Source: Promicromonospora iranensis (GTDB taxonomy: Bacteria; Actinomycetota; Actinomycetes; Actinomycetales; Cellulomonadaceae). From it: DNA of 64,000 nucleotides. A model generated the notes under the pieces. It ran no database searches. It was not told the DNA's origin and saw only the letters and a program-made list of their open reading frames with translations. The position numbers and the translations under genes are program-made. Positions 41,825-49,684 of the stretch are shown here, piece by piece. Positions within the stretch are counted from its first letter, which is position 1; every line of letters starts with the position of its first letter. The stretch lies in assembly GCF_028994805.1 (NCBI RefSeq), contig NZ_JAJQQP010000004.1, forward strand, positions 310,001 to 374,000. The letters are read 5' to 3'.

Positions 41825-42501
41825 TCGACCTGCTCGCTGTTCTCGCCCCGCGACCCGTGATCGCGATCATGCGGGCTGCGCGACCCGACCACCTGCTCGA
41901 TGCCGCGACCCGGCTCGTCGCGGGTGGGATCACCACGATCGAGATCACGCTGACGACGCCCGGGGCGCTGGACGCGCTCGGAGCGGTCCGTGCCGCGCAC
42001 CCCGATGCCGTCGTCGGCGCGGGCACCGTGCGCACCCCCGAGCTCGCGCACCGCGCCATCGACGCGGGCGCGGAGTTCCTCGTCAGCCAGCTGCTTAACC
42101 CGGACGTCATCGACGTAGCCCACGCCGCGGGCGTACCCATGGTGCCCGGCTGCCTCACACCCAACGAGATCGCCACCGCCTGGGACCACGACGTCCAGGC
42201 GGTGAAGGTCTCACCGATCGCGCCCGTCGGCGGCGCGTCGTACCTTCGCGAGGTCCGCGCGCCGATGCCCGACGTACCGCTGATCGTGACCGGCGGCATC
42301 GAGCCCGACCAGCTCGAGACCTACCTGGCCGCCGGCGCCACCGCCGTCGGCCTCAGCGCGCGACTCTTCGGTGACTGCCTGGACTCCGGTGACACGAGCA
42401 TGCTCGAGTCCCGCGCACGCGCCGTCGTCCACCTGCTGCACCGGCTCGAACCCCCCAGCGCGGGACAGCCCGCGCTCCTCAGGACGGAGACCTCAGCATG
42501 A
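41821..42501 (+). CDS. KDPG/KHG-type class I aldolase
   Basis: 226 residues of the Eda family. Catalytic E41 (TTIEITL), the VGAGTV phosphate/carboxylate loop (65-70), PGCLTPNEI (109-117) and Schiff-base K129 (AVKVSPI) are all present. In this operon it probably splits a 2-keto-3-deoxy or 5-keto-4-deoxy sugar acid to pyruvate and an aldehyde, taking the place that GarL-type class II aldolases hold in enteric bacteria. ATG overlaps the upstream stop (ATGA), and its own stop overlaps the reductase ATG. Confidence 0.9.
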   Translation: MIDLLAVLAPRPVIAIMRAARPDHLLDAATRLVAGGITTIEITLTTPGALDALGAVRAAHPDAVVGAGTVRTPELAHRAIDAGAEFLVSQLLNPDVIDVAHAAGVPMVPGCLTPNEIATAWDHDVQAVKVSPIAPVGGASYLREVRAPMPDVPLIVTGGIEPDQLETYLAAGATAVGLSARLFGDCLDSGDTSMLESRARAVVHLLHRLEPPSAGQPALLRTETSA

Positions 42502-43388
42502 CCACTATCGCGTTCATCGGCCTCGGCGTCATGGGTCTGCCCATGGCCACCCATCTGGTCGCGGCAGGCCACGACGTCGTGGGGGTGAACCGTCGACCCG
42601 GACCGCGCGATCAGCTCGTCCGTGCCGGTGGGCGCGCCGCCGCGGACGCACACGAGGCCGCCACCGAGGCTGACGTCGTCATCACGATGTTGCCGGACTC
42701 GCCCGACGTCGAGGCGGTGATGCTGGGCGACGACGGGGTGCTCGCCCACATGCGGAAGGGAGCGCTGCACATAGACATGAGCAGCATCGCCCCGTCGAGC
42801 GCGCGCCGGGTCGCGGAGTCGGCGCGCGCCGTGGGTGTCGAGCCGCTGGACGCGCCCGTGAGCGGCGGGCAAGCCGGGGCGCTCGCCGGAAACCTTTCGG
42901 TCATGGTCGGTGGCGAGCGGTCCACGTTCGACCGGGCAGAGCCCGTGCTCGCGGTCATGGGCACGACCGTGCGGTACCTCGGCCCATCAGGGTCCGGACA
43001 GACGGTGAAGGCCGCCAACCAGCTCGTCGTCGCCGGGATCATCGAGCTGGTCAGCGAGGCGCTGGTCTTCCTGCACGCCTACGACGTCGACCTGCCGACG
43101 GCGACGTCGGTGCTTGCGGGCGGGCTGGCGGGCAACCGGGTCCTCGACCTCAAGTCGGCGGGAATGCTGGCGCACGAGTTCGAACCGGGGTTCCGCCTCG
43201 AGCTGCACCACAAGGACCTGACCAACCTGCTCGACGCCGCCCGCAGCGCCGAGGTCGCGTTGCCGGTGGGCTCGCTCGTCGCCCAGCTCCTGGGGGCAGC
43301 CAAGGCCCAGGGCAGCGGCGCCCTCGACCACTCCGCACTGTTGCTCGAGGTCGAGCGGCTCTCGGCACGGAACATCGCCCGACGGTAG
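42498..43388 (+). CDS. garR: 2-hydroxy-3-oxopropionate (tartronate semialdehyde) reductase-like
   Basis: 296 residues, beta-hydroxyacid dehydrogenase family. The NAD(P) loop is GLGVMGLPMA (8-17), the substrate loop DAPVSGGQAGA (118-128) and the catalytic lysine K171 (GSGQTVKAANQL), with the cofactor-proximal N174. Best match is GarR/GlxR, which reduces tartronate semialdehyde to glycerate, the expected next step after the aldolase. Other 3-hydroxyacid substrates are possible. It is the last gene of the coupled operon. Confidence 0.85.
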   Translation: MTTIAFIGLGVMGLPMATHLVAAGHDVVGVNRRPGPRDQLVRAGGRAAADAHEAATEADVVITMLPDSPDVEAVMLGDDGVLAHMRKGALHIDMSSIAPSSARRVAESARAVGVEPLDAPVSGGQAGALAGNLSVMVGGERSTFDRAEPVLAVMGTTVRYLGPSGSGQTVKAANQLVVAGIIELVSEALVFLHAYDVDLPTATSVLAGGLAGNRVLDLKSAGMLAHEFEPGFRLELHHKDLTNLLDAARSAEVALPVGSLVAQLLGAAKAQGSGALDHSALLLEVERLSARNIARR

Positions 43389-43466
43389 GTGACGATGAGG
43401 CGATCCGGGCAGTGGGTACGCACGCCGGTAGGATCCTGCGCACAGGTCAGTAACGGGAGGTAGGGG

Positions 43467-44252
43467 GTGGGTGTCACGAGCACACGACCGCTCGTCAAGT
43501 CGGCCGAGCGCACGGTGCGTCTCCTGGAGGTGCTCGGGGCAAGTGCCACGCCGCTCACCCTTGCCGAGATCCATCAGATCACGGGGTATCCCAAGTCGTC
43601 GCTGCACGAGCTCGTCCAGACGCTGATCGCGCTGCGCTGGCTGGAGGCGACCCCGGACGGTCTCGCCTTCAGCATCGGCACCAGCGCGCTGCTGACCGGG
43701 ACCGCCTACCTGGATGCCGATCCCTCCGTCCCTCATGCCGTACGGCACCTGGAGGAACTCCAGGCGGAGGTCGGGTACACCGCTCACTTCGCGCGGCTCG
43801 ACGGTGCTCACGTCATCTATCTCGCCAGCAAGGAGACCACCGAGAAGCGTCACGTCACCTCTCGCGTCGGACGCAAGCTGCCCGCGGCCTCGACGGCGCT
43901 CGGACGGGCGGTCCTCGCCGAGCGTACGGACGCTGAGCTTGCAGCGATCCTGGCTGACTCGTCCGGTGCGCCGTGGGGTGTGGACGAACCGCACGAGGCA
44001 GATCTCGACAAGCTCTCCCCAGCGCTCGGCGAAGCGCGCGAGCGCGGCTACGCCGTCGAGCGAGGGCAGACGAACCCGGGCATCGCCTGCGTCGCGGTAG
44101 CGGTCTCCTACAGGATCCCTGCGACCGACGCGATCTCGTGCTCGCTGCCGATCGACCGCGCGAGCCCCGAGGAGCTCGAGCGGGTCGCAGGCGCGATCGC
44201 GGCCCACGCCGAGGCGCTCACCGGGGAGCTGCGCCGCGCAGGTGTCCGGTAG
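43467..44252 (+). CDS. IclR family transcriptional regulator
   Basis: 261 residues. The winged helix (~10-70) has LTLAEIHQITGYPKSSLHEL and the effector domain includes HVTSRVGRKLPAASTALGRA and the C-terminal VAVSYRIPATDAISCSLPID region that binds small carboxylates. GTG start at 43,467 follows GGGAGGTAG. It lies 78 bp after the reductase and probably controls this locus in response to a pathway intermediate such as a 2-keto acid. Confidence 0.9.
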   Translation: MGVTSTRPLVKSAERTVRLLEVLGASATPLTLAEIHQITGYPKSSLHELVQTLIALRWLEATPDGLAFSIGTSALLTGTAYLDADPSVPHAVRHLEELQAEVGYTAHFARLDGAHVIYLASKETTEKRHVTSRVGRKLPAASTALGRAVLAERTDAELAAILADSSGAPWGVDEPHEADLDKLSPALGEARERGYAVERGQTNPGIACVAVAVSYRIPATDAISCSLPIDRASPEELERVAGAIAAHAEALTGELRRAGVR

Positions 44253-44580
44253 ATCAAGAGCGACGAGCGGCAGATCGTGGCCGACAGCCCTACTGCGGAC
44301 CAGGCGTGCCAAGACTTGACCGTCACCCATCTACCCTCCAGGAACAGCCCCTGGACCCCGGTCGCCAGAAGCTCACCACGTGCCGCGAAGGGCCTGTCCG
44401 CTGCGCGGTGTGCCGAAGGCCACACGCCACATGCCCCGGCTTCGCGGTGATCGGCTACGCCGTCAACGACGTCGGCGTTCCGCTGCTGAAGTCGCGACCA
44501 GGGGGTGACGTCGAGCACCCAGTGGGACGGTTGACTGTGTCCCAAGGGCATAGTTTTCACTGGTTCTCAACGGAAGGGCG
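44253..44580. other. Gene-free stretch before merR
   Basis: No credible gene on either strand. It contains a small hairpin TCCAGG-CCTGGA (44,337-44,355) that could end the IclR transcript, and the merR promoter at its right end. The middle part reads like eroded coding DNA, but I cannot assign it. Confidence 0.4.
44531..44556 (+). promoter_or_regulatory. merR promoter with internal dyad
   Basis: TTGACT (44,531-44,536) and TAGTTT (44,551-44,556) flank the imperfect dyad TGTCCCAAGGGCA. A regulator dyad located between -35 and -10 is the arrangement MerR proteins act on. The 14-bp spacing by these boxes is shorter than the usual 19-20, so the -10 may be placed further right. Confidence 0.45.
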
Positions 44581-44589
44581 GTGAGAACG

Positions 44590-45372
44590 ATGGCCTGGAG
44601 CACACGTCAGCTCGCGGACCTCGCAGGTACGACGATCAAGGCTGTTCGGCACTACCACGCCCTGGGGTTGCTCGACGAGCCGCGGCGCACGGCGAACGGC
44701 TACAAGCAGTACGAGACGGCGCACCTCATCCGGCTGCTGCAGATCAAGCGGCTGAGCGATCTGGGGCTTCCGCTCTCCCAGATCGCCACCATGAACCGCG
44801 CCGACGAGGTGCCGGACGAGGCGATCCGGCTGATCGATGCGGAGCTCGCGGCGACGATCGAGCGGCTGCAGCGTGTCCGGGCAGAGCTCGCAGTGCTCCT
44901 GCGGCACCGTGCTCCGATAGATGTTCCTCGCGGATTCGAGTCGGTCACGCCGAATCTTTCGGACAACGACCGCGCCATGATCCTCGTCTACGGTCAGGTC
45001 CTCGACGAGAGCGCGATGGGCGAGCTCCGTGAGCTGGTGAGCCGGCGCGATCCCGTCGACGACGAGTTCGACGCACTTCCGGTGGACGCGGACGAAGCGG
45101 TGATACAAGACCTGGCCGAACGGATGGCAGGTCCGCTCGCTGCGGCACAGGCCGCATTTCCGGTGGTGGCGGACCCCGCCCGGTACTCGACGCACAGCGC
45201 CGAGCGAACGGCCAGCACGGTCTCGCAGGCGATCGGCGATCTCTACCACCCCGCCCAGATCGAGGTGCTGCGTCGAGCGCACGCGATCGCGACGACCGGC
45301 TCGGCAGCCGACCCGGATCCCCGGCGTGGAGCCGAACCTTCCCGTGGCGCGACCGACGGAGGAGCACGATGA
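44590..45372 (+). CDS. MerR family transcriptional regulator
   Basis: 260 residues. The HTH and wing are STRQLADLAGTTIKAVRHYH and LGLLDEPRRTANGYKQY; a coiled-coil (EAIRLIDAELAATIERLQRV) follows, and the C-terminal ~130 residues are a family-specific effector domain of unknown ligand. ATG 44,590 gives the usual MAWSTRQLA start; GTG 44,581 is possible, three codons longer. Its stop overlaps the GPP34 gene start (ATGA), so both are one operon, and an autoregulatory promoter dyad lies upstream. Confidence 0.88.
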   Translation: MAWSTRQLADLAGTTIKAVRHYHALGLLDEPRRTANGYKQYETAHLIRLLQIKRLSDLGLPLSQIATMNRADEVPDEAIRLIDAELAATIERLQRVRAELAVLLRHRAPIDVPRGFESVTPNLSDNDRAMILVYGQVLDESAMGELRELVSRRDPVDDEFDALPVDADEAVIQDLAERMAGPLAAAQAAFPVVADPARYSTHSAERTASTVSQAIGDLYHPAQIEVLRRAHAIATTGSAADPDPRRGAEPSRGATDGGAR

Positions 45373-46091
45373 CCGACCCAGCCGTAAGCCCTCAACCGGA
45401 GAACCCGGCCGCCACCGGTGGTGCGGACATGACGCTGCCGGAGGCCGTCATGCTTCTCCTGTTCGATCCCCGCAGCGGCACCATCGCGGGCGAGGGTCAG
45501 CCGCTGATGTACATACTCGGCGGCGCGATGCTCGTCGACCTCGCCGCGAGAGGGCACGTCGAGCTCGACGACAGGAAGCGCCGTGTTCGCGCCGTCGGCC
45601 ACGCTCCGGAGGACTCGCTGCTGCGCGGAGCGTGGGAGCGGGTCCCGGAGTCCGCGACCGGGATCAGAGGGCTCGTGGCCGACATCGGCGCCCGGTCGAG
45701 AGAGAGCACGCTGAACCGGCTCGTCGCTCGAGGTGATGTTCGTCGGGAGCCGCACCGTCTCCTGGGCTTCATCCCGACACACGCGCTCAAGGGCGGAGAC
45801 ACCGATACGCGCGACCGGCTGCTCGTGCCGGTCCGGGCCGCGTTGGTGGACGCCGCCGAACCCGATGCCCGGACCGCCACGCTCATCGCGCTGCTCTCCG
45901 CGAGCAAGAACCTGGCGGCGATGCACGCCGACATCCCCTGGTCCGGAGACGTCTACACGCGCGGCAAGAAGTTCGAGCGCGGCGACTGGGGCGCGAAGGC
46001 CGCCTCCGACGTCATCCTGAGCGCTCTTGTCGCGCAGGTCGTCGGGACCGCGTTCGCGACGACTGTCGCGACGTTCACGCAGCCTGACTGA
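45369..46091 (+). CDS. GPP34 (GOLPH3-like) family phosphoprotein
   Basis: 240 residues of the GPP34/Vps74 fold: MTLPEAVMLLLFDPRSGTIA at the start of the domain, ILGGAMLVDLAARGHVELDD, then the helical repeat with RDRLLVPVRAALVDA and LIALLSASKNL near the end. In eukaryotes the family binds phosphatidylinositol 4-phosphate at the Golgi; the bacterial role is unknown, though homologues are common in actinobacteria. It is translationally coupled to a MerR regulator. A Thr/Ala tail may be flexible. Confidence 0.88.
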   Translation: MTDPAVSPQPENPAATGGADMTLPEAVMLLLFDPRSGTIAGEGQPLMYILGGAMLVDLAARGHVELDDRKRRVRAVGHAPEDSLLRGAWERVPESATGIRGLVADIGARSRESTLNRLVARGDVRREPHRLLGFIPTHALKGGDTDTRDRLLVPVRAALVDAAEPDARTATLIALLSASKNLAAMHADIPWSGDVYTRGKKFERGDWGAKAASDVILSALVAQVVGTAFATTVATFTQPD

Positions 46092-46213
46092 CCACCTTCA
46101 CCGGCGAGAGCCTCAAGTCTCCACGGGCGGCTCCGCCCGGATCCTCATCACCGACGACGCGTGCTCGGCGTGCCCGAATCACGAGCGCGCCCAGCACTGG
46201 AAGAGAGAACACG

Positions 46214-46789
46214 TTGAACCCCGTCGAACCATTGGTCCAGGGATTCCGAGATCTTGTCGCGGACGTTCCCGAGGTGGTCCAACCGCTGGTCGTCGCGCTG
46301 GCCGGCGCCGTGCCCTTCGTCGAGGGTGAGCTCGCGACGATGATCGGGGTGCTCGGCGGCCTCAATCCGGTACTGGCCGGGATCGCCGCCGCCGGGGGCA
46401 ACTTCCTCTGCGTCTTCCTGATCGTCACCGTCAGCAGCCGTGCGCGTACAGCGACCCTCGCACGTCGGGCGCGGCGAGAGGCGGTGGGTGTGTCGGTAGG
46501 CCCGACGCCGCCGGGCGGCGCCGGGGTGGAGGAGGCGCCCGCCAAGGAGAAGCCGGAATCGAAGGGCAAGGAGCGCTTCCGGCGCTACCTCACTCGGTAC
46601 GGAGTGCCCGGGGCGAGCCTTCTGGGCCCCCTCGCGATGCCTACCCAGTTCACCGCCGCGCTGCTGGTCGCCGGTGGCGTGGCCAAACCTTGGGTACTGC
46701 TGTGGCAGGGCATCGCGATCACCCTGTGGACCGCGATCGCGACAGTGAGCGCCTGGCTGGCCCTGCTCGTGGTCTACAACGTGGGCTGA
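46214..46789 (+). CDS. Small membrane protein, 'small multidrug efflux'-like (paralogue 1)
   Basis: 191 residues. Two N-terminal hydrophobic segments (~22-45, 47-75) with PFVEGE, a charged cytoplasmic loop (~78-125: Pro/Glu/Lys-rich) and two C-terminal segments around YGVPGASLLGPLAMPTQFTA. These belong to the COG2426-like family that databases often call small multidrug efflux protein; transport has not been shown for it to my knowledge. The TTG start follows AAGAGAGAA. It has a close paralogue 150 bp downstream. Confidence 0.8.
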   Translation: MNPVEPLVQGFRDLVADVPEVVQPLVVALAGAVPFVEGELATMIGVLGGLNPVLAGIAAAGGNFLCVFLIVTVSSRARTATLARRARREAVGVSVGPTPPGGAGVEEAPAKEKPESKGKERFRRYLTRYGVPGASLLGPLAMPTQFTAALLVAGGVAKPWVLLWQGIAITLWTAIATVSAWLALLVVYNVG

Positions 46790-46801
46790 GGCGGGCACGG
46801 T

Positions 46802-46817
46802 CATGACACATGTCATG
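46802..46817. promoter_or_regulatory. Inverted repeat upstream of second paralogue
   Basis: CATGACA-CA-TGTCATG is a perfect 7-bp dyad with a 2-bp spacer, in the 150-bp gap between the two membrane-protein genes. Operator-like; the regulator is unknown. Confidence 0.4.
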
Positions 46818-46939
46818 GATGCGGGGTGTGTTCGCCCCGGGAGGTGGTGACAGGCCGGCACTTCTGAGCGGCGCTCCCGAGCGGTGGACTGGAGTCAGCA
46901 CGGGGGACACCCCGAGACCCACACCGACAGGAGCACATC

Positions 46940-47497
46940 ATGAGCCTCATCGACAGCCTGCAGGACCTCGTCGGGCAGGTGCCCGAGCTCGTGCAGCCGC
47001 TGATCGTCGCGGCCGCGGGCGCTATCCCGTTCGTCGAGGGCGAGGGAGGGGTGGCGATCGGGATCATCGGTGGGATCAACCCGGTCGTCGCCGCGATCGC
47101 CGCGATGGTCGGCAACTTCCTCGTCGTGGCCGCGCTGGTGCTGCTCAGCTCCGGTGCGCGCAACGCCGTCGTGACCCGGCACCGGACCAAGGTGGCCGCA
47201 CGGGCCGGAGCGCCGGCGGGTGGCGAGACCGTCCTGATGACCGCGCCGGTCGAGGACGCGCAGGACTCCCGCGGCGCCGCGCGCCGTGCGAAGTTCCAGC
47301 GCGCGTACGAGCGCTACGGCGTTCCCGGCGTGAGCCTGCTCGGACCGCTCCTGCTGCCCACGCACTTCACCGCCACGATGCTCGCGGCCTCCGGCGTCGG
47401 CAAGACCCGCATCCTGATCTGGCAGGCCGTGGCGATCATCGCCTGGACCACGCTCACCGCGCTCCTCATCAGCGGCGTCATCAACGCCACCGCCTGA
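46940..47497 (+). CDS. Small membrane protein, 'small multidrug efflux'-like (paralogue 2)
   Basis: 185 residues with the same layout as the gene before it: VPELVQPLIVAAAGAIPFVE, a GGINPVVAAIAAMVGNFL second segment, a charged loop (~78-115) and YERYGVPGVSLLGPLLLPTH leading to the last two helices. The pair is a tandem duplication that has diverged mostly in the loop. ATG follows AGGAGCACATC, a good ribosome site. Confidence 0.8.
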   Translation: MSLIDSLQDLVGQVPELVQPLIVAAAGAIPFVEGEGGVAIGIIGGINPVVAAIAAMVGNFLVVAALVLLSSGARNAVVTRHRTKVAARAGAPAGGETVLMTAPVEDAQDSRGAARRAKFQRAYERYGVPGVSLLGPLLLPTHFTATMLAASGVGKTRILIWQAVAIIAWTTLTALLISGVINATA

Positions 47498-47555
47498 GAA
47501 CCCGGTCTACCCCGCCCGCACCAGGCTGACGCACACCTGCACCAGGAGACTCAGT

Positions 47556-48316
47556 GTGCCGTACCGGTCCACGCCCTTGTCTGCTGCAGCCTCGTCCGTC
47601 AGCAGCTCGGCGAGGGCGCCCCGCCCAGGTCCCGAGGGGGCGCCCTACCGCCTGGTGCTCGTGGGGGAGAAGCGCCGCATCGGGCGTGGCATCCTCGCGA
47701 TCGTGCTGCTGCACGCCGGCCTGCTGGGGTTCGGGGCGGCGTTCGCCCAGCTCGGAGGCCAGAGCGATCTGCTGTGCGGACGGGACTCGCTGCGCTGGAA
47801 CCGTCGCCGGAAGCACGCTGGGCGGTCGCCGATCTCCTGTTCGTGTTCGCGGTCACGATCGTCATCGTGCCGTTGCAGGCGGCGGGGGAGGAGTACGGCT
47901 ACCGAGGCCTGATCTTCCGGGTCGCCGCGAGCTGGGGCCACGGACCGCGATCTGCGCTCGTCCTGGGCGTCGTCGTCTCGGCGGTGCTGTTCGCCACGAT
48001 CCACCTGTCCGCCGACGTCTGGCTGAACCTTCAGTTCGTAGCTGTCGGCGTGGCGTTCGCACTCATCACCTGGCGCACCGGTGGCCTCGAGACCGCGGTC
48101 GTGCTGCATGCCGCCAACAATGTCTTCGGGCTCCTGCTGGCCCTGGTGCTGCACGCGGACCTGGGCGCCACGACGGACCGCTCGTCGGGTGCCGGCTCTG
48201 CCGCCTTCCTCGTCCCGGTCGTGCTGCTGGCGATCATCACCTCGGTGATCTGGTACCGCACCCGGCACGACGGGCCTCGCCCTACCTCTGGGGCAGGCTC
48301 GCCGACTCCGCCGTGA
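47556..48316 (+). pseudogene. CPBP family intramembrane metalloprotease, frameshifted and internally deleted
   Basis: The N-terminal part (PYRLVLVGEKRRIGRGILAI, then HAGLLGFGAAFAQLGG) is in one frame and is lost near 47,770. The conserved part is in another frame: ADLLFVFAVTIVIVPLQAAG, then EEYGYRGLIFR with the EExxxR metal-site glutamates, LFATIHLSADVW with the His and VLHAANNVFGLLLAL. Roughly 100 residues of membrane helices that should join them are missing. The second frame alone (from 47,774, GTG) could make a 180-residue protein with the metal motif, but it lacks half the usual helices. I regard it as decayed. Confidence 0.75.
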
Positions 48317-48357
48317 GGAGAGCCCGTCGAGCGGTCGCAGAGGGGGATCAAGAGGCC

Positions 48358-49575
48358 GTGGATGGCGTCCCGCTCGGCGGTTTTGATGACTACATGACCG
48401 CTTCGAAGAATGTCTCACCGGTACCCGAACGGGCTGTCAACCTCGCAACGGCCCGCACCCGCCACGGCGACCGCGTCGACGCCATGCTGCGGGCGCTCCA
48501 GGTGGGGGACCCCCTCGCCGACGCCGTCATCGTCGAGCTCGACCAGCTCGGCCGGTCCGCCCGCGCGGCGCTCGGACGTGGCCTCGCCGAGGGCCGGGCG
48601 AGCGTGCCGGACGCCCCGCCGGCCGTCGCCGCACTGCTCGCCCACACCCAGACCGTGCCCGGCTGGGTCTCGGCGGACCTGCTGGACGAGGGGGACCGGA
48701 CCTCGCTCGCCGTGCCGCCGCACTGGCGCGGCCTCGCCTTCGCGGGAGGTTCGCTCGCCCACACCTACAGGTCGCCGGCGATCGCGAGGCTGCTCGTGGG
48801 TACGGGCCGGCTGACCACGACAGCACCGCGCCGCCTGGCCGAGACCGGGCTGTGGAACGCCTCGGTCGTCCTGCCCGGCGGCCTGCGTCACGGCGCTCCC
48901 GGCTACGTGCAGACCGTGCAGGTCCGGTTGCTGCACGCGCGGGTGCGGGCCTCGGCCACGGCGCACGGCTGGGACGCCGGCCAGTGGGGCGTACCGATCA
49001 ACCAGGCCGACGTGGCACGGACCTGGCTGGACTTCACGGTGGTGCCGTTCACGTTCCTGGAGGGCATCGGCTACCGGCTCACGGACGAGGAACAGTCCCG
49101 CCTGTACCGCTACTGGTGGTACGTGGGCCACCTGCTCGGTCTGGACGAGGAGTTCTTCCTCGGCATCGAGGACCACCAGCAGGCCGGCGAGCTGCTCGAC
49201 CTGCTCGACTCGACGTCCGCCGCGCCGGACGAGAACAGCCGGGCGCTCGTCGCGGCCTTGTTCGACGCGGCGACCACCAACCTCGCGGCCCTGCCGCAGT
49301 CGCCGCTGGACGCGTCAGGCTGGCGTGACCTGCTGAACGCCCTGGCCGGCCGGTACCACGGAGACGCTGCGGCGGGGCTGGGCATCGCGGAGTCGCCCGT
49401 CACCTCCGTGCTACCGCTGCTCGCGGCGGGGGAGGCGAAGGCGCGTCGCTACCAGCTGCAAGTTCCGGGAGCCGTGCAGGAGGCCGTGGAGGACGGCGCC
49501 CAGGCGTTCCGCGGCATCATCGCGGTCCTCGGTGATGCCAGTGCCGCGTACCAGGATCACGTCGCGGCTCCGTGA
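48358..49575 (+). CDS. DUF2236 (MpaB-like) oxygenase family protein
   Basis: 405 residues of the DUF2236 family, which includes the rubber-degrading Lcp and MpaB proteins, heme-dependent oxygenases. The characteristic middle is GTGRLTTTAPRRLAETGLWN, then LPGGLRHGAPGY and VRLLHARVR, with the candidate heme-ligand His; a second block is GVPINQADVARTWLDF and YWWYVGHLLGLDEE. GTG 48,358 has GGGGGA nine bases upstream; GTG 48,313 and ATG 48,394 are alternatives. No signal peptide, so cytosolic. A strong hairpin follows. Confidence 0.82.
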   Translation: MDGVPLGGFDDYMTASKNVSPVPERAVNLATARTRHGDRVDAMLRALQVGDPLADAVIVELDQLGRSARAALGRGLAEGRASVPDAPPAVAALLAHTQTVPGWVSADLLDEGDRTSLAVPPHWRGLAFAGGSLAHTYRSPAIARLLVGTGRLTTTAPRRLAETGLWNASVVLPGGLRHGAPGYVQTVQVRLLHARVRASATAHGWDAGQWGVPINQADVARTWLDFTVVPFTFLEGIGYRLTDEEQSRLYRYWWYVGHLLGLDEEFFLGIEDHQQAGELLDLLDSTSAAPDENSRALVAALFDAATTNLAALPQSPLDASGWRDLLNALAGRYHGDAAAGLGIAESPVTSVLPLLAAGEAKARRYQLQVPGAVQEAVEDGAQAFRGIIAVLGDASAAYQDHVAAP

Positions 49576-49604
49576 GCCACCCGGAGTGAGCCACCCGGAC
49601 ACCG

Positions 49605-49645
49605 CCGAGGGGCCATCCGATCATGTTGATCGGGTGGCCCCTCGG
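49605..49645. terminator. Bidirectional terminator
   Basis: A 19-bp stem (CCGAGGGGCCATCCGATCA and complement, one wobble) with a 3-nt loop between the convergent DUF2236 and molybdenum-hydroxylase genes. Confidence 0.85.
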
Positions 49646-49684
49646 GCGTAGCCAGGTGCGCCGGTGCCCTGAGAAGGTGGGCGT

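Noticed and set aside
47554-48357. Upstream extension of the DUF2236 gene giving a 673-codon fusion
   Set aside because: The first ~260 codons of that frame are out of register with the CPBP protein encoded there and are Arg/Ser/Cys-rich noise.
49572-49599. Two tandem copies of GTGAGCCACCCGGA over the DUF2236 stop codon
   Set aside because: A simple 14-bp duplication without further copies; no functional reading beyond a doubled stop codon.
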